Positions 1-4,376 of a stretch of 11,177 bases of DNA are shown piece by piece. This stretch comes from Alphaproteobacteria bacterium (GTDB lineage Bacteria > Pseudomonadota > Alphaproteobacteria > RF32 > UBA3637): NCBI GenBank assembly GCA_017414845.1, contig JAFQJY010000091.1, positions 1-11,177 on the forward strand, read 5' to 3'. The position numbers were made by a program, and so were the translations under genes. Positions within the stretch are counted from its first letter, which is position 1; every line of letters starts with the position of its first letter. Below the pieces are notes generated by a model that was not told the DNA's origin, made no database searches, and saw only the letters and a list, made by a program, of their open reading frames with translations.

Positions 1-1
1 C

Positions 2-466
2 GTTAAATATTATTTGAGGGCGGCGGAACTCGGCAGTATAGAGGCACACTATCTTTTGGCACACATTATTTCTACGGAGGATTTCCCCGAAAAACTTTTC
101 GGTCGTCCGATGCCACCGGCAAGTGACCTTTATCTTTATGCAGCACAGATGGGCTATCCGGTGGCACAGTTTAATTTAGGCAGTATGTATATGAAAGAAA
201 ATCCGCCCAATCCGGAAAAAGCCTATGCGTGGTTTTCTTTGGCAGCCGATAATGGGGACACTCAGGCAGAAGATGCTCTGTTTAATTTAGAAGAAAGTTT
301 GTCATTAGATCAACTTTCTGTTGCAAATGACTACCTTTTGGAGTTAAAAAAGATAGATGTATCTGCACTTAAATCGCCGATACGTCCGATATCAACGAAA
401 AAGATTGAGGAAGAGGTTCCGAAAAAAAGACCGCCTCGTTCAAACAGAATGTTAAAAAGGAGATAA
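2..466 (+). CDS. Sel1-repeat (TPR-like) protein, 5'-truncated by window edge
   Basis: The reading frame is open from base 2 (V-K-Y-Y-L-R-A-A-E-L-G) with no stop before the edge, so the gene starts outside the window. A TTG at 14 is an internal codon, not a convincing start. Two Sel1-type helical repeats are visible: KYYLRAAELGSIEAHYLLA, cut by the edge, and the stretch from LYAAQMGYPVAQFNLGSMY through KAYAWFSLAADNGDTQAE, with the usual A-A..G...A pattern. Sel1 repeats are alpha-solenoid scaffolds for protein contacts, often in envelope, signalling or secretion-associated proteins. The C-terminal tail is strongly basic (KKRPPRSNRMLKRR). The stop lies 5 bases before the next start, so this gene is probably cotranscribed with the membrane protein and protease-like gene downstream. 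Its partner and cell location are not visible. Confidence 0.85.
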   Translation, partial: VKYYLRAAELGSIEAHYLLAHIISTEDFPEKLFGRPMPPASDLYLYAAQMGYPVAQFNLGSMYMKENPPNPEKAYAWFSLAADNGDTQAEDALFNLEESLSLDQLSVANDYLLELKKIDVSALKSPIRPISTKKIEEEVPKKRPPRSNRMLKRR

Positions 467-471
467 AAAAT

Positions 472-783
472 ATGTTTAAAACTTTTTTGAAAAAGATATT
501 TTTCTTTACAATTTACGCTTTTGTAGGGGTTGCATTGGGGACTTGGATTTTTAATACGTCTCCGAACTCACAAGAAACCTTCTATTTTCTCTCTGATATT
601 CGGCTTTATATTGTGTCGTTTTTATTGTTATTCTTATTCTATTCTATGAAGTGGTTGTTGCTGTTTAAAGCAGACGGGAAAAAAGTTGCTCCGATTTTGG
701 GACTTTTGGTACTTCGGTATATTCAAATTTGCTTTGTGATGCTCTGCACGGTCGGATTTTATCTGACAATTATGCCGTCGTAA
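472..783 (+). CDS. Small three-helix membrane protein, unknown function
   Basis: The protein has 103 residues and is not recognised as a known family. Three hydrophobic segments are evident at about residues 9-27, 45-65 and 74-100, separated by a polar loop (NTSPNSQETF) and a short lysine-rich loop (KADGKK). It looks like a small inner-membrane protein with a basic N-terminus (MFKTFLKK). An AAGGAG ribosome site lies just upstream, overlapping the end of the Sel1 gene, and the stop is 9 bases before the HExxH gene, so the three genes are packed as one transcript. It could be an accessory, immunity or anchoring protein for one of its neighbours. Nothing in the sequence decides between these. 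The ORF is well supported by spacing and ribosome site. Confidence 0.75.
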   Translation: MFKTFLKKIFFFTIYAFVGVALGTWIFNTSPNSQETFYFLSDIRLYIVSFLLLFLFYSMKWLLLFKADGKKVAPILGLLVLRYIQICFVMLCTVGFYLTIMPS

Positions 784-792
784 GAGGGAAAG

Positions 793-1914
793 ATGTCTAA
801 TCTTCTTGAACATCTTAAAGAAAAAAACAGCGCCACCTTATCTATTACCTCTAATGAGATGATTTCATTTGTTCATTTTTTTCTTTCATATGGAGAAGAG
901 AACCGAAACGGAGAAAGAAAAAACGAACAAGCCTACGATGCCTTGTGTCCTGCATTTAAAGAGAATGACAATCTTAAAAAGACTTTAACAAAAGCGACGG
1001 AACTTCCCGTTGGTATTAAAATTTTATTATCCGATCATGCATATAAATTCAACACTCCTTCCGAACTTTTAACTTTTATACGGGAAGAAGGAACGACCTC
1101 TCTTAAAGAAAAATTTTGCCCTAACGAAGATATAGAAAAAACGAAGGAGTGTCTGGAAACACCTTCTTTAAAGACTATGCTAGATGAGAGTTATTCTCTC
1201 TACCACGAACATTTTTGGAAAAAAAACAAATCAGACATAGAGCGTTTTTCAAGCACAGAGTTCAACTCACAGCAATTAGATATTTTCAATTCTAGTCTTA
1301 ATCAGATGCGTTCTTTTTTAGGAAACACAACGGAAAAGATACCCCCCGTTTTTTTAGTTCCCTGCCCTCCAAACGGAGGGCGGTCAAGCTCCAAAAGAGA
1401 CGGATATATTTCTTTAGGATTTTATCTTGGAAGAGATAAATTATCAGGGCGTTTACCAACACTTACGCATGAGTGTTTTCATGAATTATATGCTCACTTC
1501 TCATCAAAGAACACAATTGAAGAAAATCTGGAACAAGACACAATTTTATCTGATTTTTTTAAGGAGTTTCCACAAGAAAAAGCCTATAAATCAAACACTC
1601 CGAAACAAGCTGTTAAAAGTCTTTTTAATGAAACAATGGCTTGTGCTTTTCAAGCACTCCATCAGGAAAAACAAACAGGCGTTCATTCTCCTAAACTTTA
1701 CGACAATCCGATGATACATTCTTGTGCCGTAAAAATGCTTCCTGTTTTAAAAGAATATATATCAGAGAAAAAACCATTGGATTTGGAATTTATAACTGAA
1801 TTTAAAAAGAAAGCCTCTGAAGTTTGTATAGACCGAGGAAAGGAACTTAAAAAGTCCTCTACTGTTAATGGCTATGCAGGTCGGAAGACAATAGTGCCAC
1901 AACAAAAGGAGTAA
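793..1914 (+). CDS. Putative zinc metalloprotease-like protein (HExxH)
   Basis: The protein has 373 residues and no signal peptide or membrane segment. The key motif is T-H226-E-C-F-H230-E, an HExxH zinc site. It follows a strand-like stretch (DGYISLGFYLG, about 203-213), which is the usual edge-strand-then-helix arrangement of zincins. About 50 residues later FNETMACAFQAL (E280) has the form of the third, glutamate ligand helix of gluzincins. The first 200 or so residues are charged, mostly helical in appearance and unrecognised. The start at 793 has an AGAGGGA ribosome site. The last residues (VNGYAGRKTIVPQQKE) are encoded at the edge of the repeated hairpin DNA downstream, and the stop codon lies inside hairpin H1, so the C-terminus may have been altered by that element. 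The substrate is unknown. A secreted effector or toxin role is possible but unproven. Confidence 0.7.
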   Translation: MSNLLEHLKEKNSATLSITSNEMISFVHFFLSYGEENRNGERKNEQAYDALCPAFKENDNLKKTLTKATELPVGIKILLSDHAYKFNTPSELLTFIREEGTTSLKEKFCPNEDIEKTKECLETPSLKTMLDESYSLYHEHFWKKNKSDIERFSSTEFNSQQLDIFNSSLNQMRSFLGNTTEKIPPVFLVPCPPNGGRSSSKRDGYISLGFYLGRDKLSGRLPTLTHECFHELYAHFSSKNTIEENLEQDTILSDFFKEFPQEKAYKSNTPKQAVKSLFNETMACAFQALHQEKQTGVHSPKLYDNPMIHSCAVKMLPVLKEYISEKKPLDLEFITEFKKKASEVCIDRGKELKKSSTVNGYAGRKTIVPQQKE

Positions 1915-1945
1915 ATGAATACTCTTTCTTTGGGGGATAAGCAAT
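1905..1945. repeat. Hairpin H1 with GATAAGCAAT flank
   Basis: AAAGGAGTA pairs with TACTCTTT (one G-U) around a 6-base loop at 1914-1919, followed by TTTCTTTGGGG and then GATAAGCAAT (1936-1945). The left flank, ATAGTGCCACAACAAAAG, resembles the left flank of hairpin H3. The stop codon of the protease-like gene (1912-1914) sits in the stem and loop. The hairpin and T-rich stretch could act as a weak terminator for that gene. Pairing is read by eye. Confidence 0.6.
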
Positions 1946-1958
1946 GAGACTTTATGAG

Positions 1959-1982
1959 AAAAGTACACATCAGTGTGCTTTT
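1959..1982. repeat. Hairpin H5, AAAAG...CTTTT stem
   Basis: A 10-pair stem (AAAAGTACAC with GTGTGCTTTT, one G-U) surrounds the loop ATCA. It begins 13 bases after the GATAAGCAAT of H1, and its 3' arm runs into the start of direct-repeat copy 1. Flanking A and T tracts would let it resemble a terminator in either direction. Confidence 0.6.
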
Positions 1983-2082
1983 ACGAATAATTAGTCGGAA
2001 TTGGCGAGAACCCGTAGGGTGAAGAGCCCCTTTTCTACAATAAAAAAACCGCCCTTTCAGGCGGTATAAATGGCGGGAGTGA
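1978..2082. repeat. Direct repeat copy 1, carrying a tRNA-Asp 3'-end remnant
   Basis: This 105-base block is repeated at 2270-2360. Reading both by eye, the only differences are a 13-base insertion here (after ACGAAT, bounded by short GAAT repeats) and one extra A in an A-run. I see no base substitutions. Its last 12 bases (2071-2082), on the minus strand, are the final TCACTCCCGCCA of tRNA-Asp, including CCA, but here no tRNA body precedes them. The block also contains a copy of the tRNA terminator and a GGC..ACCC-GTA-GGGT..GCC hairpin at about 2003-2028. A tRNA 3'-end remnant is what integration at a tRNA attachment site leaves behind. Confidence 0.85.
2042..2065 (-). terminator. Orphan copy of the tRNA-Asp terminator
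   Basis: On the minus strand ACCGCC pairs with GGCGGT around TGAAAG, followed by seven T. It duplicates the functional terminator at 2320-2343 but follows only a 12-base tRNA remnant, so it has no obvious gene to serve. Confidence 0.75.
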
Positions 2083-2088
2083 CTGCGC

Positions 2089-2132
2089 AAAGAAAAAGTG
2101 TCCTGTGGACAGTTTTTCTTTTGATAAGCAAT
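2089..2132. repeat. Hairpin H2 with GATAAGCAAT flank
   Basis: This long inverted repeat has TGTCC pairing with GGACA around a TGT loop, extended outward by nine more A-T or G-C pairs after one G-G mismatch (2089-2103 with 2107-2121). It is followed by GATAAGCAAT (2123-2132). It starts just after direct-repeat copy 1 and has A and T tracts on both sides. Confidence 0.7.
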
Positions 2133-2143
2133 ACTGTCACGAT

Positions 2144-2184
2144 AAAAAGAACAAATGCTTGTTCTTTTTTCGGGGATAAGCAAT
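2144..2184. repeat. Hairpin H3 with GATAAGCAAT flank
   Basis: A perfect 11-pair stem (AAAAAGAACAA with TTGTTCTTTTT) surrounds ATGC, followed by CGGG and GATAAGCAAT (2175-2184). The left flank (ACTGTCACGATAAAAAG) and right flank (GGGGATAAGCAATGA) match those of H1 closely, while the central stem bases differ and keep their pairing. This suggests selection for the fold. Confidence 0.7.
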
Positions 2185-2201
2185 GAAACACGGCGATACA
2201 A

Positions 2202-2217
2202 GGGCATACAAATGCCC
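2202..2217. repeat. Hairpin H4, GGGCAT/ATGCCC
   Basis: A perfect 6-pair stem surrounds ACAA, 17 bases after the third GATAAGCAAT. The preceding CACGGCGATACAAG loosely resembles the left flank of H3, so it may be a diverged member of the same hairpin set. The rest of the stretch to 2269 is AT-rich, and I see nothing further in it. Confidence 0.45.
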
Positions 2218-2269
2218 AAAGAAGAGCCGATGTTGGAATTGAATAAAAAAACAACCAAACTTTCTCATC

Positions 2270-2360
2270 CTTTTACGAATTGGCGAGAACCCGTAGGGTG
2301 AAGAGCCCCTTTTCTACAATAAAAAACCGCCCTTTCAGGCGGTATAAATGGCGGGAGTGA
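2270..2360. repeat. Direct repeat copy 2, joined to intact tRNA-Asp
   Basis: This is the partner of the block at 1978-2082. It overlaps the last 12 bases of the intact tRNA-Asp (2349-2360), its terminator, and the shared hairpin at 2282-2307. From 2281 to 2360 it matches copy 1 with only one missing A. The join ACGAATTGGCG looks like copy 1 after deletion of 13 bases between two GAAT repeats. In the tRNA direction this is the proximal copy, so it corresponds to the junction that rebuilds the tRNA in an integration model. Confidence 0.85.
2320..2343 (-). terminator. Rho-independent terminator of tRNA-Asp
   Basis: On the minus strand ACCGCC-TGAAAG-GGCGGT is followed by a T-run, starting 5 bases after the encoded CCA. 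It is a 6-pair GC-rich stem of standard form. Confidence 0.85.
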
Positions 2361-2426
2361 AGGGGCTCGAACCCTCGACCTTCTGCGTGACAGGCAGACG
2401 CTCTAACCAAACTGAGCTACACCCCC
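2349..2426 (-). tRNA. tRNA-Asp (anticodon GTC)
   Basis: Read on the minus strand, the gene folds into a full cloverleaf of 78 bases with an encoded CCA. The acceptor stem is GGGGGTG with CACTCCC (one G-U), the D-arm is GCTC...GAGC, and the anticodon arm is TCTGC-CTGTCAC-GCAGA with GTC in the centre. The T-arm is GAGGG-TTCGAGC-CCCTT, and the discriminator is G. The anticodon-loop region CCTGTCACGC is the bacterial tRNA-Asp pattern. It delivers aspartate at GAC and GAU codons. A strong promoter lies upstream and a terminator directly downstream, so it is a single-gene transcript. Its last 12 bases are duplicated at 2071-2082. Confidence 0.95.
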
Positions 2427-2446
2427 AACCGTACAAAGCAGTACTA

Positions 2447-2475
2447 CTTATATCCGATTCGGTTTCCCTTGTCAA
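2447..2475 (-). promoter_or_regulatory. Promoter of tRNA-Asp
   Basis: On the minus strand TTGACA (2470-2475), a 17-base spacer and TATAAG (2447-2452) give a near-consensus housekeeping promoter. The predicted start is about 2440, some 14 bases before the mature tRNA 5' end. Confidence 0.85.
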
Positions 2476-2492
2476 ATATTTTTTTATCTTTT

Positions 2493-2518
2493 GTTTTTTG
2501 TACAAAAAACGTTTTTTG
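2493..2518. promoter_or_regulatory. Overlapping perfect palindromes between divergent promoters
   Basis: Two perfect palindromes share an A6 arm: GTTTTTTGTACAAAAAAC (2493-2510) and CAAAAAACGTTTTTTG (2503-2518). They lie between the tRNA-Asp promoter and the rpmI promoter. No gene ends here on the plus strand, so a terminator is not needed. A protein-binding or DNA-bending site is possible. The function is inferred only from position and symmetry. Confidence 0.45.
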
Positions 2519-2570
2519 CGTTCTTTAAAGAGATGATTTAAAGTGTATTGTTCCTTATTTCAAAAAACAC

Positions 2571-2599
2571 TTGCATAAAAAATGAGAATCGTGTATAAA
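2571..2599 (+). promoter_or_regulatory. Promoter of rpmI-rplT(-pheST)
   Basis: TTGCAT (2571-2576), a 17-base spacer and TATAAA (2594-2599) form a good housekeeping promoter. It gives an untranslated leader of roughly 70 bases before rpmI. Confidence 0.75.
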
Positions 2600-2601
2600 G
2601 A

Positions 2602-2635
2602 ATCCCGTTGTGCCGAAAAGGCAATGGGATGCCTT
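2602..2635 (+). promoter_or_regulatory. rpmI leader with two exclusive hairpins
   Basis: Hairpin A pairs ATCCCGTTG (2602-2610) with CAATGGGAT (2622-2630), nine pairs including one G-U. Hairpin B pairs AAGGCA (2618-2623) with TGCCTT (2630-2635), six perfect pairs. They share bases 2622-2623 and 2630, so they cannot form together in full. In E. coli and Bacillus, L20 represses its own operon by binding leader RNA. This leader is a candidate for the same kind of control, but I do not recognise a known L20-binding fold. Confidence 0.45.
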
Positions 2636-2677
2636 CAGGTACTTTGTTTTTTAACTTTAAATTTAAAAGGATATAAA

Positions 2678-2875
2678 ATGCCCAAAATGAAGACTAAGAG
2701 TGCCGTTAAAAAGCGTTTTTCGCTCACAGGCACCGGAAAAATCAAAAGAACTACGGCGTATAAACGTCACTGTCTGGCTTGCAAAACAACTAAAATGAAA
2801 CGTCAAGCTCGTGGTGGTCGTATCTTAGATAAGACCAATTTCAAAGAAGTTATCCGTTTCTTAAAAGTATCGTAA
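2678..2875 (+). CDS. rpmI: 50S ribosomal protein L35
   Basis: This is a 65-residue basic ribosomal protein of the large subunit. The start [14 protein letters not shown] and the stretch TGTGKIKR...[17 protein letters not shown] are typical of L35, and the length matches the family. The start at 2678 is chosen because it gives the family's exact N-terminus and has an AAAAGGA ribosome site 7 bases upstream. In-frame codons back to 2582 would add unrelated residues across the leader. It is the first gene of the operon, with rplT 12 bases downstream. No infC gene precedes it here, unlike the enterobacterial infC-rpmI-rplT order. The cysteines in RHCLACK are too few for a zinc site. Confidence 0.96.
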   Translation: MPKMKTKSAVKKRFSLTGTGKIKRTTAYKRHCLACKTTKMKRQARGGRILDKTNFKEVIRFLKVS

Positions 2876-2887
2876 AGGAGTTTTAAA

Positions 2888-3244
2888 ATGGCTAGAGTTA
2901 AAAGAGGCGTTGTTGCTCACGCTAAACACAAAAAGGTTTTAGACCTCGCTAAAGGTTTCCGTGGTCGCAATTCAAAGGTTTTTACAGTTGCGAAAGAAAA
3001 AGTTGATAAGGCTTTGGTTTATGCCTATCGTGATCGTCGTCGGAAAAAATCCAACTTCCGTGCTTTATGGATTGCTCGGATTAATGCCGGCGTTCGTGCG
3101 AACGGTTTAACTTATTCTCGATTTATGAACGGGCTGAAACAGGCCGGGATTGAATTGGATCGCAAAGTTTTGGCGGATATCGCTTTGAATGATGCTGTTA
3201 CTTTTGCCGGTCTGGTTGAAAAAGCCAAAGCGGCAGTAAAGTAA
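2888..3244 (+). CDS. rplT: 50S ribosomal protein L20
   Basis: This 118-residue protein binds 23S rRNA early in large-subunit assembly, and in several bacteria it represses its own operon. The N-terminal extension [27 protein letters not shown], then [24 protein letters not shown] and the C-terminal globular part with [22 protein letters not shown], are all standard for L20. The length equals the usual 117-120 residues. A strong AAAGGAG site lies just before the start, and the gene is closely linked to rpmI. It ends 18 bases before a terminator-like hairpin that separates it from pheS. The start is unambiguous. Confidence 0.97.
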   Translation: MARVKRGVVAHAKHKKVLDLAKGFRGRNSKVFTVAKEKVDKALVYAYRDRRRKKSNFRALWIARINAGVRANGLTYSRFMNGLKQAGIELDRKVLADIALNDAVTFAGLVEKAKAAVK

Positions 3245-3262
3245 AATTACTTTGAAAAACAT

Positions 3263-3295
3263 AAAAGGCCGCACGCGATACGTTCGGCCTTTTTT
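3263..3295 (+). terminator. Intergenic terminator or attenuator between rplT and pheS
   Basis: AAAAGGCCG pairs with CGGCCTTTT, with an inner ACG/CGT helix, followed by six T. It is a convincing rho-independent terminator. No separate strong promoter is evident between it and pheS, 16 bases on, so it may only partly terminate and set the ratio of ribosomal protein to synthetase expression. Confidence 0.8.
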
Positions 3296-3311
3296 ATTTG
3301 GAGATAACAAA

Positions 3312-4376
3312 ATGGAATTGATGAAATTAAAAGATGAAATTTTAAAATCGGTTGATGAGGCATCTGATTTGGTAGCTTTGGATGATGTTCGGGTCAAAGC
3401 ACTCGGTAAAAAAGGACAGTTGACGGAGTTGATGAAAACTTTAGGGACAATGACGCCAGATGAACGTAAAGCCTTCGGTCAGCAGATAAACGAAGTTAAA
3501 ACGGCTGTTGCCGAGGCATTGGATGCTAAAAAGAAAGTCTTGGAAGAGGCTAAACTCAATGAGCGTTTGGCAACGGAAAAAGTTGATGTCACGTTGCCAG
3601 TTCGTCCTGATGTTCAAGGCCGTATTCATCCTGTGACACAGGTGATGCAGGAAATGCTGACGATTTTTGCCGGTATGGGCTTTGAGTTGGCAGAAGGACC
3701 TGATGTTGATGATGACTGGCACAATTTTGAGGCGTTGAATACGCCTGCTGATCATCCGGCAAGACAGGCTCAGGCAACTTTCTTTATGAAAAATGCTCAA
3801 ACACTTTTGAGAACACAAACATCTACTGTCCAAATCAGAACAATGGAGGCTCAAAAACCACCTATTAAAATCGTGGCACCGGGAAGATGTTATCGTGTGG
3901 ATTCGGATGCAACGCATAGCCCGATGTTCCATCAAATTGAGGGGCTTGTTGTGGACGAGGCAACGTCTTTGGCTCATTTAAAGGGTGTGTTCGTTGACTT
4001 TATTCGTCAATTCTTTGATACAGATGATGTTCCCGTTCGTTTCAGACCTCACTTTTTCCCGTTTACGGAGCCTTCTTATGAGGCTGATGTCGGCGGACCA
4101 TTGGCTCAAAGCCTTGGTAAAGAGTGGTTGGAGGTTTTCTGTTGCGGTATGGTTGATCCGAATGTTTTAAAAAATTGCGGATTAGACCCGAATGTCTATC
4201 AAGGTTTCGCTTTCGGTTTAGGGTTGGACAGATATGCTATGCTTAAATACGGTATTCCTGATTTGAGAGATTTCTTTGATGCCGATATGCGTTGGATTAA
4301 GCACTATGGTTTTGCACCTTTGGATATGCCGTCAGTGACGGGTGGTTTGACAATGAATGCAGGAGTAAAAAAATGA
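3312..4376 (+). CDS. pheS: Phenylalanyl-tRNA synthetase alpha subunit
   Basis: This is the catalytic alpha subunit (354 residues) of the alpha2-beta2 class II enzyme that activates phenylalanine and charges tRNA-Phe in the cytoplasm. An N-terminal coiled-coil arm (about 1-90) is followed by the class II core. Motif 1 lies around HPVTQVMQEMLTIFAGMGFE (106-125), motif 2 is GRCYRVDSDATHSPMFHQIE (191-210), and motif 3 is GFAFGLGLDRYAML (298-311). GFAFG (A300) lines the phenylalanine pocket in this family. The C-terminal HYGFAPLDMPSVTGGL resembles alphaproteobacterial PheS. The start at 3312 is chosen for its GGAG site and the usual N-terminus. A TTG 60 bases upstream would run through the terminator. 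The stop overlaps the pheT start as ATGA. Confidence 0.97.
   Translation: MELMKLKDEILKSVDEASDLVALDDVRVKALGKKGQLTELMKTLGTMTPDERKAFGQQINEVKTAVAEALDAKKKVLEEAKLNERLATEKVDVTLPVRPDVQGRIHPVTQVMQEMLTIFAGMGFELAEGPDVDDDWHNFEALNTPADHPARQAQATFFMKNAQTLLRTQTSTVQIRTMEAQKPPIKIVAPGRCYRVDSDATHSPMFHQIEGLVVDEATSLAHLKGVFVDFIRQFFDTDDVPVRFRPHFFPFTEPSYEADVGGPLAQSLGKEWLEVFCCGMVDPNVLKNCGLDPNVYQGFAFGLGLDRYAMLKYGIPDLRDFFDADMRWIKHYGFAPLDMPSVTGGLTMNAGVKK

Noticed and set aside
2002..2040. Second tRNA-like or tracrRNA-like gene in the repeat block
   Set aside because: GAACCC and GAGCCCCTT echo a T-arm and CTACAATAA echoes a tracrRNA stretch, but no cloverleaf, anti-repeat or cas context can be found.
1905..2220. CRISPR array
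   Set aside because: The recurring GATAAGCAAT is short, spacing is irregular, the intervening parts are palindromes rather than unique spacers, and no cas gene is present.
1872..2258. Minus-strand open frame of 128 codons across the noncoding region
   Set aside because: It runs through two repeat hairpins, the orphan terminator and the tRNA remnant, has no ribosome site, and its similar peptide stretches arise from the DNA repeats. The nested open frames there (2057-2254 and 1762-1968) are rejected for the same reason.
1978..2360. Integron attC sites or a diversity-generating template/variable repeat pair
   Set aside because: There is no GTTRRRY/RYYYAAC core arrangement, no integron integrase or reverse transcriptase, and the two copies do not differ at adenines as a template/variable pair would.
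2348..2536. Plus-strand open frame starting MAGVKGLEPSTFCVTGRRSN
   Set aside because: It is the antisense reading of tRNA-Asp. The GLEPST peptide is a well-known artefact of tRNA genes.
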